DNA of 45,140 bases from NCBI GenBank assembly GCA_017555965.1, contig JAFZFH010000078.1, positions 1 to 45,140 of the forward strand. The letters are read 5' to 3'. The notes under the pieces are model-generated. The model saw only the letters and a list, made by a program, of their open reading frames with translations, made no database searches and was not told the origin of the DNA. Position 1 is the stretch's first letter. Every line of letters begins with the position of its first letter. This document shows, in pieces, positions 13,434 to 21,704 of this stretch. Source of the DNA: Bacteroidales bacterium. Lineage in GTDB: Bacteria > Bacteroidota > Bacteroidia > Bacteroidales > UBA932. A program made the position numbers and the translations under genes.

Positions 13434-15644
13434 TCAATAACCTCCCCTCAGTGCCAGCAGGTTCTTTGTCTGTCTGTACAGCTCGATCCTACTAGGTTGC
13501 TTCGGTGCGTTGATAGTCTGATAGAAGTTGTTGGTCACGCTCTTAGAGTATCCACCAGCAGATCCCAGGACAGTGCCAGACTGAAGGTTTCCAACTGTAC
13601 CCTGTAATCCTGCGCTGATATTCTGGGTGAACTTCTGAGCGTCCTTGATGACACCTTTCGTACTGGCAAGGAGACCGTCACCAACACCTTCACCCATCAT
13701 CATTCCGATCTCATCGCGCATCAGCTTGGATGGGGAAGCGATTCCGAGCCAGCCTTTAACTGTACTGATTCCAGCATCCAGACCTTCTTTAATCGCATCA
13801 CCAACGCTACCGATCGTGTTCTTGATTCCATCGATCAGACCGTTGATCATGTCCTCACCGATCTTAAGCATCTTCTCAGGAAGATCCGCGAAGAATCCGA
13901 TGATGTCATCGATGATGTCGCTAAACCAGTTGCCAGCCTTCTTCCAGATGCCTGTGACCTTGTTCCACGCATCCGAGAAGAACTTACTGATGCCAGACAC
14001 GACGTTCGAGAATGCCTTCTTGATTCCTGACCAGATGTTCTGGAAGAACTCGACAGTGCCAGACCATGCCTTCTTGATGAATTCCCAAGCTTTCGAGAAC
14101 GCACCAGTGAGCCAGTCGATGACGATCTTCGCATACTTCTTGATGGCTTCCCACAGTCCGATCCAGAATTCGCGGAAAGCATCGCAGTTGTTCCAGAGGT
14201 AGATGAAAGCCACAACCAGCAGTCCGATAGCTGTGATGATAAGTCCGATCGGGTTCGCCATCATGACAGCGTTAAGACTAGCCATCGCGGTGATCATACC
14301 TTTGATCGCACCTACCACAGATGTGATGATACCGACGACTTTCCACGCAAGGAAACCGACACCGATCGCTGTGATCATTCCAAGTACCAGTTCCTTATGA
14401 TCGATAACGAACTTGATTGCATCCTTGATGACGGGTACACAGTCCTTGATGAACCATCCGAACGCATCCGAGATACCTTTCTTAAGACCTTCGAGATCCG
14501 TCCCCGACATCATTTCGGTGAAGGCTTTGAGAACGTCCGTCCAACCCTTCTTGATGGTCGTGAGGACAGGTTCCATCTGTTCGCCCAATTCAGCCTGAGC
14601 GAGCGCGTACTCCGTCTCAGTCTCCTGTGCTTCAATGAGTGATTTGTTATTCTCCTTGTATGTATCCGAAGCATCTTTGTAAACACCGTTAAGGGTATCC
14701 CTGATCAGTTTGGCGCGCTCTTCCTCACTGGAACACTTCGCGAGCTTCCCGTTGAAGTCATCGACATTGATCCCAACCCATTCGAGCGCATCCGCTAGAG
14801 TACCCTGAACCTCTCCCAGCTTGGCGGTGTGGTTCATAGCCTCAGCCAGACTCTCGACAGGTAGAGCGTCACCGAACTTCGCATACACTCCACCCAGGAT
14901 GTCAGTGTACTCCTTGAGTTCTCCTTCGGTGTCAGCCATCGTCGAGAGTAGTTGTAGAGCCTCGGTGGTTCTTCCAGTATCACCAAGCACGCTGTTAAGC
15001 TCGACGAAGCTCGCTGTCGCCTGCTCCGATGTGAAACCATTGTCCAGGAAAGCTGTCTCTAGTCTGGATGTCTCCTTGCGAAGATCTCTCGATTCCTCGA
15101 CAGCCTGCTTGAGTCCTGAGACCAGGCTGGTAACACCTGTAGACACAAGGTTCGCCATGGCTCCCTTCAGTACGCTGAATCCACCCTTGAGATCCACGGT
15201 GGACTTCTCAGCATCCTTCATGGATCTGGACATCTTGTCGGTTGCCTTCGTTACGTCCTTAGTTCCATCCTCGACCTGGTCGAGCATTCCACGATACTTG
15301 CGCTGTGCCTTCTCGGTCTTACCAATCGCGGTCTGACAGTCCAGGAGCTTGTCATTGAGTCTGCGCAGTTGCTCGGTGTGATCGCCTTCCAGCGCGCTCA
15401 CACGCTTTATCTCAGCCTCGTAACCCCGAAGGTTACGCTTCTGCATATCGAGGACTGTGTCGAGCTGTGTGAGTTTCGCGTTGAGACCATCGCTGGTCTT
15501 CGTCCAATCATCCATTCCAGCGGTTTGGGATTGGAACGTCTTATTGGCTGTCGTGATGGCTTTCTTCGTCTCGTTGAGACCTGACTTCAGATCCGAGACA
15601 TCGAGTTGCATCGCAACACCAATGATGTTGTCGTTAATTGCCAC
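13434..15644 (-). CDS. Tail tape measure protein (736 aa)
   Basis: It sets tail length and is threaded through the tail tube. Visible are an N-terminal helical TP901-type region (QLDVSDLKSGLNETKKAI), long coiled coils to about 180, and a hydrophobic stretch at about 420-480 with several membrane-like segments (MITAIGVGFLAWKVVGIITS; PIGLIITAIGLLVVAFIYLW). Trp-rich repeats follow (AWEFIKKAWSGTVEFFQNIW). No lytic domain is visible. It starts with GTG at 15644 behind AAGGAGGGTGAATC. The expected tail-chaperone pair lies upstream. Confidence 0.95.
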   Translation of the reverse strand: MAINDNIIGVAMQLDVSDLKSGLNETKKAITTANKTFQSQTAGMDDWTKTSDGLNAKLTQLDTVLDMQKRNLRGYEAEIKRVSALEGDHTEQLRRLNDKLLDCQTAIGKTEKAQRKYRGMLDQVEDGTKDVTKATDKMSRSMKDAEKSTVDLKGGFSVLKGAMANLVSTGVTSLVSGLKQAVEESRDLRKETSRLETAFLDNGFTSEQATASFVELNSVLGDTGRTTEALQLLSTMADTEGELKEYTDILGGVYAKFGDALPVESLAEAMNHTAKLGEVQGTLADALEWVGINVDDFNGKLAKCSSEEERAKLIRDTLNGVYKDASDTYKENNKSLIEAQETETEYALAQAELGEQMEPVLTTIKKGWTDVLKAFTEMMSGTDLEGLKKGISDAFGWFIKDCVPVIKDAIKFVIDHKELVLGMITAIGVGFLAWKVVGIITSVVGAIKGMITAMASLNAVMMANPIGLIITAIGLLVVAFIYLWNNCDAFREFWIGLWEAIKKYAKIVIDWLTGAFSKAWEFIKKAWSGTVEFFQNIWSGIKKAFSNVVSGISKFFSDAWNKVTGIWKKAGNWFSDIIDDIIGFFADLPEKMLKIGEDMINGLIDGIKNTIGSVGDAIKEGLDAGISTVKGWLGIASPSKLMRDEIGMMMGEGVGDGLLASTKGVIKDAQKFTQNISAGLQGTVGNLQSGTVLGSAGGYSKSVTNNFYQTINAPKQPSRIELYRQTKNLLALRGGY

Positions 15645-15654
15645 GATTCACCCT

Positions 15655-15670
15655 CCTTTTTATAAAAAGG
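15655..15670. promoter_or_regulatory. 16-bp palindrome covering the tape-measure ribosome binding site
   Basis: CCTTTTTATAAAAAGG is a perfect palindrome whose 3' arm (minus strand) supplies the AAGG of the AAGGAGGG site for the tape measure gene. Folding would partly hide the site and could lower tape measure translation relative to the tail tube. Confidence 0.45.
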
Positions 15671-15696
15671 ATGCTTAAAAATGATTAAAATGTTTG

Positions 15697-16271
15697 TCAG
15701 AACCAGTCATCACCAGCAGGTCTGCGTATGTGTTTCGCCTGATTCTGTACGGATTTAGGTTGCTGGTCGCTCACAGGACGATCGTTCAAGCGTGCGATCA
15801 ACAAGCAGACCTCATGGAGCGGTTCCCGTCTGATCTGGAAAGGAGTCAACGCTGGGAATCTCTCACACAGAGACAGCTCGATGTCGAACAGTGTCTGGTA
15901 AATGGTTTGGGTCGGAGCCTTAGAAGGCTCCGAATTTAGTTTTTTTCAGACACGCTTGACAATTCGGACAGAGTATGTGTCAGCACCTGCATGATCACGC
16001 GCGCGACCTCCTTGACAGGTACGCGACGATACTCGTCCTCAGTGAGTTCGGGGAAAATCTCATGGATAATCTGTCCAAACGTCTTGAACGACTTGAGGAC
16101 GATCTTGAAGATCTCCATCTCAGCGTCATTACTGTTGAGGTTCCCACTCAGCTTGTCGATGTCGATCAGTGCGAGGATGTCCTCGGCTGTTCCCATCATC
16201 AGGTCATACTTGTTAGCAACGTATGTTTTTTCGATCTTCTGACCGTTGTAAACATTGATTCTAAATTCCAT
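15697..16271 (-). CDS. Tail assembly chaperone gpGT-type fusion by -1 frameshift (191 aa)
   Basis: The 111-aa gpG-like frame ends GAA AAA AAC TAA. A -1 slip on A-AAA-AAC opens an 80-codon frame with no ATG of its own, ending at 15697. That frame encodes a typical gpT-like extension: APTQTIYQTLFDIELSLCER, PFQIRREPLHEVCLLI, and a closing RRPAGDDWF. The fusion and the short form would act together to load the tape measure and recruit tail tube subunits. The extension is plainly protein-like, with the Trp/Asp-rich end common to this family. Position between major tail protein and tape measure is as expected. Confidence 0.9.
15913..15945 (-). promoter_or_regulatory. Programmed -1 ribosomal frameshift signal
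   Basis: On the minus strand the heptamer A-AAA-AAC (15939-15945) stands in phase directly before the gpG stop. After a 6-base spacer (TAAATT) comes an inverted repeat CGGAGCCTT-CT-AAGGCTCCG (15913-15932) with a potential 9-bp stem. Heptamer, spacer and stem-loop are all as expected for efficient -1 frameshifting. Confidence 0.9.
15936..16271 (-). CDS. Tail assembly chaperone, short form gpG-like (111 aa)
   Basis: This is the zero-frame product. It is helical, with an N-terminal strand region (MEFRINVYNGQKIEKTYVAN) and the segment ILALIDIDKLSG. It ends SVSEKN at the slippery site. In lambda-like phages most ribosomes make this short chaperone and a minority shift to the longer form. It lies after the major tail protein and before the tape measure gene, the conserved place for this pair. 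Confidence 0.9.
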   Translation of the reverse strand: MEFRINVYNGQKIEKTYVANKYDLMMGTAEDILALIDIDKLSGNLNSNDAEMEIFKIVLKSFKTFGQIIHEIFPELTEDEYRRVPVKEVARVIMQVLTHTLSELSSVSEKN

Positions 16272-16296
16272 GTGATTTCCTCCTACTCATTGATTA

Positions 16297-16896
16297 TCAA
16301 GCGATGGTTTTCAGGGTGTCAGGTGTAGTGACAGCATCGAAGAAAGTGGACACGTCAGCCTTACCAAGACTGGTATCGACAGTCAGTGCTTTTGCACTTG
16401 CTCCGATCTTTGCGAATTTGTAAGTGGTCATGATGCCAGTGTAGGTGATCTCCTGACCGTTTGCGTCGGTTCCGTCGTTCTCAGTAACGTGGGTGCTGTC
16501 AGGGATGCTGAAGGTTCCCTTGAATCTCCAAACAGGGACAAGGGTTCCATCGGTCTTCTTAGCCAGGTATCCGAGAGCGTAGTACTTGGTTGCGCGCTGT
16601 CCCTCGATGAATGCGCCAGTGTTGGCATCATAGATCTGTCCAGTGATGTCAGCGAGGACATCGAAGGGGATCGCGGAAACAGTGCAAGTGATCTCGTCGG
16701 ATCCAGTGGAAGAGACGATGACCGCAGGTTTGTTGTCGTAGTAGTGAGCTTCATCAGAAGACTCGGTAGTTCTGCTGATCTCACCGACACCAGCGAGAGG
16801 TTTGACCTCACCAGTGGTATATGTCTCAGTGCTGTCCTCAGTGACCTCAGCGTAGACGAGACCTTCTACACCTCTGTACTCAGTGATTTTAGCCAT
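16297..16896 (-). CDS. Major tail protein (phi13-type, 199 aa)
   Basis: It forms the stacked hexamer rings of the tail tube. The sequence resembles the phi13/TP901 major tail group: MAKITEYRGVEGLVYAEV at the start, a beta-rich centre (VSSTGSDEITCTVSAIPFDV) and the family's ALGYLAKKTDGTLVPVWRFK segment. Length is normal. AAGAGGTGTAACAA precedes the ATG. Neighbours are the tail completion protein and tail chaperones. Confidence 0.92.
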   Translation of the reverse strand: MAKITEYRGVEGLVYAEVTEDSTETYTTGEVKPLAGVGEISRTTESSDEAHYYDNKPAVIVSSTGSDEITCTVSAIPFDVLADITGQIYDANTGAFIEGQRATKYYALGYLAKKTDGTLVPVWRFKGTFSIPDSTHVTENDGTDANGQEITYTGIMTTYKFAKIGASAKALTVDTSLGKADVSTFFDAVTTPDTLKTIA

Positions 16897-16911
16897 TTGT
16901 TACACCTCTTT

Positions 16912-17259
16912 TTAAAGATACTCTTCTAGATATTTGATTCTAATCATTCTGCCAGGATAGTCTGGTCTGTCCGACTGGATGTCGGTTCCTCTACCCTCGA
17001 CGATGAATCCTTCAGCCTTAGCCAGCCTGATGAACTCATCCATCATCGAGTAGAGCGTCGCTGGATTCCGTGTGTAATAGTACACCTGCCAGAACCAGAC
17101 AGTGCGTTTCGCTTCGTTATCATAGAACCCCTCTTCAGGTGAATCGAAGTTCCAGAACGTAAAGAAGGACTCAGGATACTCTGATGCGTCAGAGTAGGAT
17201 CCCTGACGCGAGTATTCCAGTCCGATCTGTTCGAACACATTTTCAAGTTTTGCCCACAT
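16912..17259 (-). CDS. Tail terminator / completion protein (115 aa)
   Basis: Position between the gp10-like protein and the major tail protein, plus size, point to the tail terminator. The sequence has FFTFWNFDSPEEGFYDNEAK and a C-terminal GFIVEGRGTDIQSDRP followed by GRMIRIKYLEEYL. These match the pattern of small minor-capsid or tail-completion proteins of Firmicute phages. It abuts the gp10-like stop with no gap. Confidence 0.82.
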   Translation of the reverse strand: MWAKLENVFEQIGLEYSRQGSYSDASEYPESFFTFWNFDSPEEGFYDNEAKRTVWFWQVYYYTRNPATLYSMMDEFIRLAKAEGFIVEGRGTDIQSDRPDYPGRMIRIKYLEEYL

Positions 17260-17694
17260 TCACATCAACTCCTCCAACAGCTCGATCAGAGCCTGCTCCT
17301 GCTCGTGCTTGACGCGATCGACGTTGTTCTTGAATGCGTAGTACACGAAGAAGGAAGGCTTGATCGTCGGAGTTCCGATGTCGAGATACAGAGCTGGGAG
17401 ACCACCTTTCTTCTTGTCGAATCCCAGCTTGTAATACACATATCCACCGACTCTATCCACACTGTGGACATTTTCGAAGGATCTGATAGTCGCACCAGTC
17501 TGATGATGCTTGGACATGAACTCACGAAGATCGTTCTCGATAGGTTTCGCGCTGGCTTGCAACGATCTGCTCAGAGCATCCTCTAGATTACCACCAGCAT
17601 TGGTGATCTTCTCAAGTAGCTCCTGGAAACCGTAGAAGTCCAGCGAGACCCCACCGTGATGTGAGAAGTTGCCCTTTCCCTTCCTCTTAGCCAT
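17260..17694 (-). CDS. HK97 gp10-like tail component (144 aa)
   Basis: It matches the HK97-gp10 family by its layout: an N-terminal basic segment, the helix LEKITNAGGNLEDALSRSL with LQASAKPIENDLREFMSKHH, then THS-like TGATIRSFENVHSV and the beta strands YVYYKLGFDKKKGGLPALYL. This family forms part of the head-tail or tail-completion interface. It shares one base with the upstream joining protein stop. Confidence 0.9.
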   Translation of the reverse strand: MAKRKGKGNFSHHGGVSLDFYGFQELLEKITNAGGNLEDALSRSLQASAKPIENDLREFMSKHHQTGATIRSFENVHSVDRVGGYVYYKLGFDKKKGGLPALYLDIGTPTIKPSFFVYYAFKNNVDRVKHEQEQALIELLEELM

Positions 17695-18032
17695 CAGACA
17701 TTACCTACCATTCTACGGATCTTGAACTTTAACCATTGATGCCTACGCTCGATGTCCTCTGGATGGTTGACGATCTCCCACTCGGAAGCATCGTCAAGGA
17801 GCCTCAGACCGTCGATCGATGTGATGTCAGGTCTGTACCAGGTCTCGATCTCGATCGTGTCTTCAACGATGACCTGGTCGTTGATGATCCTCTCAGTTCC
17901 ACCATAGGACTTGGCTGAAACGAAGATGACCTCACCATCAGCGAACTCCTTCGTTTTGACTCCGTTTACCTTGACATACTGACCCTTGAGGATCATTGCT
18001 GGAACGTTAAACAGTCCACTTGGTCTATACAT
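17694..18032 (-). CDS. Head-tail joining protein (112 aa)
   Basis: It resembles the Phage_H_T_join (head closure) family. Supporting segments are EFADGEVIFVSAKSYGGTE, VEDTIEIETWYRPDITSIDG and the conserved end DIERRHQWLKFKIRRMVG. It would close the connector after packaging and bind the tail. It is the usual partner of the gp6-like connector and gp10-like proteins present here. Confidence 0.9.
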   Translation of the reverse strand: MYRPSGLFNVPAMILKGQYVKVNGVKTKEFADGEVIFVSAKSYGGTERIINDQVIVEDTIEIETWYRPDITSIDGLRLLDDASEWEIVNHPEDIERRHQWLKFKIRRMVGNV

Positions 18033-18041
18033 TTAATCACC

Positions 18042-18329
18042 TCATATTGAGATTGTTCTCACGATGAATGTCACGGTTTGACCTGCGTTGAGTGTCTTCT
18101 TGAGAGTGACCACATTACCGCTTAGGGTATAATCCACGGTGGGTATGACCTTTACCCCGTTGATGTAAATGTCAAGTGTGGACTTTCCGTCGGTAGTATA
18201 TGCTGGAACAGTGAACGTCACAGTTTCAACTCTTGATGTAGTGTATGAGTATGGTGTCTCCGTGACTTTTAGATTAGCTCTGATGTTATCAACAAGACGA
18301 GCCAATCCAGTCGCACTCAGGTATTTCAT
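18042..18329 (-). CDS. Small head-fibre-like protein (95 aa)
   Basis: The opening MKYLSATGLARLVDNI mirrors MKVLTDSGVSYLVNKI of the neighbouring fibre gene, so both probably share a docking segment. The rest is a single beta-rich module (VTFTVPAYTTDGKSTLDIYI, then LKKTLNAGQTVTFIV) like the YINGL module of the baseplate protein at 10144-11394. It is likely a capsid decoration or second fibre subunit. GGGGGAAC is the ribosome binding site. Confidence 0.72.
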   Translation of the reverse strand: MKYLSATGLARLVDNIRANLKVTETPYSYTTSRVETVTFTVPAYTTDGKSTLDIYINGVKVIPTVDYTLSGNVVTLKKTLNAGQTVTFIVRTISI

Positions 18330-18348
18330 TCACAGTTCCCCCGTTCAT

Positions 18349-19230
18349 TCAAAACAGCGCGTCGATCTCGGAGTTTGATATTGCCACAAGATCAGATGCG
18401 TTGACTTTTCCAGATAACGCGGTGTTGAGTGTTGCAACCTCGGAAGTAACCCTTGCATTCACAACAGCCACATCGGTGTCGATTGCACTGTCAACCTCTG
18501 CCTTGGTGTAGACAGAAGATGCGTTCGCCTTCTTTCCAACCTCAGTCTGAAGTGCGCTGACGTTACCGTTGATGGTAGAGACCATTCCATCGATCTCACT
18601 CTTGGTGTAGACTGATCCAACGTCACCCTCGATAGCACCGATGATCTCATCTACCTGACCCTTGGTGTAATAGTTGGACAGATTAACAGTTGTACCAAGC
18701 TGATCCCACTGCGCCTTCCCATCGATCTCAGCCCAGACATAGTTCATGTCTGTATCCTTGACGTTGTAGACATCTCCGATCGATGCGGACGAAGGAAGGT
18801 TGCTCTTACTCGCAACACTACCTTTAGGCTTATAGACGGATGTAATGTCACTCTTCGTCGCATAAGTCTCATTCGCGTTAGCTGGAAGATTAGCCAGCTT
18901 TGACTTCTCGGCACTACTCATGAGAGAGTAACCGTCAACCTTGTCAACCTTTCCATCAAGTGCGTTGGATACCTCGCTCTTGATTGCATATGCGGAAAGA
19001 TCGATGTTGACAGCCTTACTCGTGATGTCCTGAGCAACACCGTTGACCTTGATCGCCTCGATGACATTGGGTTGCGCACCGCTTCCGATTCCCGATAGTT
19101 TGGTCTTCTCAGCGGTGGTGAAGTCATTGGTGGACAGTCCCTTTCCAGTTACCTTATCCACCTTCTCTTCCAAACTCTCGTCAATCTTATTGACGAGATA
19201 GGAAACACCCGAATCAGTGAGTACTTTCAT
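18349..19230 (-). CDS. Head fibre / decoration protein (293 aa)
   Basis: The gene sits between the gp6-like connector and the joining protein, a place where gut phages carry head fibres. It has repeats typical of fibre shafts: TGKGLSTNDFTTAEKTKLSG, DGYSLMSSAEKSKLANL, and several YTKAEVDS / YYTKGQVDEI units. A PKGSVASKSNLPSSASIGDV module lies in the middle. The ATG at 19230 matches the MKVLTDSG opening shared with the next gene; a TTG at 19257 is an alternative that overlaps the upstream stop. Binding target is unknown. Confidence 0.78.
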   Translation of the reverse strand: MKVLTDSGVSYLVNKIDESLEEKVDKVTGKGLSTNDFTTAEKTKLSGIGSGAQPNVIEAIKVNGVAQDITSKAVNIDLSAYAIKSEVSNALDGKVDKVDGYSLMSSAEKSKLANLPANANETYATKSDITSVYKPKGSVASKSNLPSSASIGDVYNVKDTDMNYVWAEIDGKAQWDQLGTTVNLSNYYTKGQVDEIIGAIEGDVGSVYTKSEIDGMVSTINGNVSALQTEVGKKANASSVYTKAEVDSAIDTDVAVVNARVTSEVATLNTALSGKVNASDLVAISNSEIDALF

Positions 19231-19253
19231 TTGTGCCGTATGTTCACATCCAT

Positions 19254-19613
19254 TCAATCATCAAGACATTCAGTATAGTCGTCAATTTCTTCATTGGTAA
19301 TTGCAACAACATCCCCAGCTCCACCAACCCTGCCACCCTCGTTAGGGTTGTCTAGGAAGCGTAGCTGAGTCATACGCTGATAGAATACATCGGAAAATTT
19401 GCCATCACCAGCCCCATAATTCCACAGATCCGCTACTCCACGAGCGATGACACCGATAGATTTCTCACCGTTATCAATGAGTGTCTGACTGACTCCACCT
19501 GAGAGCAAGTAAGCCTTAACATCATCAGCATAGGCAAGGAGCAGTTCATCATGATACATTCCTGTGATGCCCAGCCTCGTCTTGATGCCATCAATCAACT
19601 CTGTGTCGTACAT
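19254..19613 (-). CDS. gp6-like head-tail connector (119 aa)
   Basis: It belongs to the Phage_connect_1 / gp6-like group that forms the adaptor ring below the portal. The helical pattern (IDGIKTRLGITGMYHDELLL, AYADDVKAYLLSGGVS) and the end LRFLDNPNEGGRVGG are typical. GAGGTG precedes the ATG. It follows the capsid gene and its small companion. Confidence 0.87.
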   Translation of the reverse strand: MYDTELIDGIKTRLGITGMYHDELLLAYADDVKAYLLSGGVSQTLIDNGEKSIGVIARGVADLWNYGAGDGKFSDVFYQRMTQLRFLDNPNEGGRVGGAGDVVAITNEEIDDYTECLDD

Positions 19614-19631
19614 AAGAACACCTCAATTTAT

Positions 19632-19655
19632 GTGAGAGGGATTTCTCCCTCTCAC
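19632..19655 (-). terminator. Strong hairpin after the capsid genes
   Basis: On the minus strand GTGAGAGGGA-GAAA-TCCCTCTCAC forms a 10-bp stem with a GNRA loop. The following T run is poor, so it is either a weak terminator that lowers downstream expression or a stem protecting the abundant capsid mRNA. Confidence 0.6.
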
Positions 19656-19659
19656 TGGC

Positions 19660-19821
19660 TTATGCCTTTTTCTTTCTCCCCTTGGACTCAGGAATAATCT
19701 CGACCACTCCTGCATCCAACATTTCCTTGGCTCTGTCATCCGTCACATCCAGCTCGCGTGTCGGGACGTAAAACTCGTCCGTGTACTTGTCGTTGAATGC
19801 TTGGATGACACGAACCCTCAT
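19660..19821 (-). CDS. Small conserved protein after the capsid gene (53 aa)
   Basis: Starts with MRVRVIQAFNDKYTDEFYV at 19821, overlapping the capsid stop by ATGA. It has a short beta region, the helix DRAKEMLDAGVVE and a lysine tail (GRKKKA). Small proteins of this pattern are common after HK97-type capsid genes; some are thought to be head-associated. The role is not known. Confidence 0.75.
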   Translation of the reverse strand: MRVRVIQAFNDKYTDEFYVPTRELDVTDDRAKEMLDAGVVEIIPESKGRKKKA

Positions 19822-21047
19822 GCCTGAACCTTCTTCTTGATAAGGTAGCATCCAGAGGTATCAACCATCTTTCCATCGAGGATGGTAAGAGCCTTGTTGA
19901 TCCACTCGTTAGTGTCCTCATCGAAGTATCTCTTCATGCCGAATGCCATGTTAGTGTTGATGGCATAGTCCTGGGGAACCCACATGATTCCGATGACCTC
20001 GCCAGCACCAGCAGTTCCGAAGTCAGCAAGGACATCAGGCTCAACCAGGGTAACAGTGCGTCCGAAGAATCTTCCGACATCGCGACCCATGTCCAGCTCG
20101 GTAGCCTCCTTGAACAGAGGTCTGTCGTTACCGTCCTTCATGGTCATGAGGTATGCCTCAACGGTTGCAGAGGTAAACAGGAACTCGCCCTGTCCACGCT
20201 TGGAGAGAGGGATCTTAGCGAAGAGGTTCTTCCTCCATGCAGTCCAATCTCCCATCTCAGCCTCGGTCATCTCGATGACGTTGGTAACACGGGGATCCTT
20301 GGTGATTCCCAGGAGCTGTCCAGATCCAGTTCCAGAGATGATTCCCTTGTCAATGGTCTCAACGTATGCCTCAACCATGATCTTGACAACCTCAGCCTCG
20401 AAGAGATCAAGAGAGACGATCTGAGAAAGCAGGGTCTGAGCGACGCGGATCTCTCCGATGTTGTAGGAGAACTCGACGAACTCCTTGATCTCCCCAGCCT
20501 TCTGCTTGTCGGAAACAGTGGTCTCAGTGATCCACTTGAACTGTGCCTTCAGCTTGGAGATAGGGAATTTCACTCCACCCTTGATGTTGAGCTTACGAAC
20601 CTTAGCGTAGACCTGTCCGTAGACCTTGGAGACATCCTTGATGAACTCGTTCATGATGGTCTCAGGAACGATTGCTCCGATGTCAGCAGTGACAGTGGTT
20701 CCATTGTCTCCACCAGCCCTGAACTCCTGGGGAATTGCGACTCCACGCTGAACGTAGTCCTTGAATGCCATACGATACTCTTTGCTTGCGTACATATTGA
20801 CTTCCTCCCTTACTGCCTGACCAAGTCCGTAGGATGCCATGACATCCATTCCCCTTGCCTCAGACTCAGTCTCGATGGATGCGAGCTGTTTCTCAGCGTC
20901 GCGGATCTCATCGCGCATTGCAACCATAGACTCACCGATAGCGCGAACCTCAGCGATGTCCTGGGACTCCTTCATTCTCTGCTCCATTTTTGCAAGGTCA
21001 TCCTGCTTGCGCTGAATGACACCCTCGAAATATGCTTTCATATCCAT
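19818..21047 (-). CDS. Major capsid protein, HK97 family (409 aa)
   Basis: The N-terminal about 70 residues form a charged coiled coil (delta/scaffold domain, KQDDLAKMEQRMKESQDI) that would be removed by the protease encoded upstream. The HK97 fold follows: RAGGDNGTTVTADIGAIVPE, KLNIKGGVKFPISKL, KAGEIKEFVEFSYNIGEIRV and the C-terminal MWVPQDYAINTNMAFGMKRY. Start is supported by AAGGAGGTCTAAAT. Position after portal and protease is canonical. Whether the capsid makes HK97-type crosslinks is not clear. Confidence 0.96.
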   Translation of the reverse strand: MDMKAYFEGVIQRKQDDLAKMEQRMKESQDIAEVRAIGESMVAMRDEIRDAEKQLASIETESEARGMDVMASYGLGQAVREEVNMYASKEYRMAFKDYVQRGVAIPQEFRAGGDNGTTVTADIGAIVPETIMNEFIKDVSKVYGQVYAKVRKLNIKGGVKFPISKLKAQFKWITETTVSDKQKAGEIKEFVEFSYNIGEIRVAQTLLSQIVSLDLFEAEVVKIMVEAYVETIDKGIISGTGSGQLLGITKDPRVTNVIEMTEAEMGDWTAWRKNLFAKIPLSKRGQGEFLFTSATVEAYLMTMKDGNDRPLFKEATELDMGRDVGRFFGRTVTLVEPDVLADFGTAGAGEVIGIMWVPQDYAINTNMAFGMKRYFDEDTNEWINKALTILDGKMVDTSGCYLIKKKVQA

Positions 21048-21059
21048 ATTTAGACCTCC

Positions 21060-21704
21060 TTAAATTGTTCTCATGATGTAACTGTTTTTCAACCTTTCCA
21101 TTTCCAACACATCGCTCGCGGTTTCCTCCGTGCGCTTTGCTCTGGCTTCCGCCAGGGGTGAGTAATCGGTTTCCTCCGTACTCCTAGCACTGATAGATGT
21201 CTGAGGGTAAGCTGGGAAATTGACCGCGCTCACCTCGTGAATAATGGAAATGTCAGTGATGGTACGAGTGGGACGCTCGCTGTCGAGGTTGCTCCACTCC
21301 TGACCACGGACACGGAACCCGAAGGACATTCCGTCCAGGTCTCCGCGCTGGACAGCACTGTACAACGCCCTTGCCTCAGCGTTGTTATCGATGTCCAGGA
21401 TCGCTCTCATGTTGACACCAGTAGCGTCCACCGTGAACGACATGGTTCCGTTGCCATTTTTAGACCTGGCAAGAGCGATCTTGCTCATGTCGTGGTTCAC
21501 GAACAGACGGACATCCTTCATGTCCGTTGTGGCAAGAGCTTTCGGATCGATCCTCTCGATGAACTCTCCTGCCCAATCCCTGATGACCGTGTCCTGGTTG
21601 AACACGATCGGGGTTCCTACGATCACACCAGGCTCGTCCTCGACTGCTCTGAACTCAGCGAGATACGAGCGAGTGACCAGCTCTTCATTACTGTGCTTCC
21701 TCAT
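21060..21704 (-). CDS. HK97-family prohead protease (214 aa)
   Basis: It cleaves scaffold and capsid N-termini during maturation. The family pattern is visible: GTPIVFNQDTVIRDWAGEFI, VRLFVNHDMSKIALARS with the catalytic-type His, RGDLDGMSFGFRV with the Ser, and TDISIIHEVSAVNFPAYPQT at the end. The ATG at 21704 (MRKHSNEEL) is chosen, with AGGAAGGTG upstream; the longer reading from 21827 is portal-gene shadow. It overlaps the portal gene by 17 bp. Confidence 0.93.
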   Translation of the reverse strand: MRKHSNEELVTRSYLAEFRAVEDEPGVIVGTPIVFNQDTVIRDWAGEFIERIDPKALATTDMKDVRLFVNHDMSKIALARSKNGNGTMSFTVDATGVNMRAILDIDNNAEARALYSAVQRGDLDGMSFGFRVRGQEWSNLDSERPTRTITDISIIHEVSAVNFPAYPQTSISARSTEETDYSPLAEARAKRTEETASDVLEMERLKNSYIMRTI

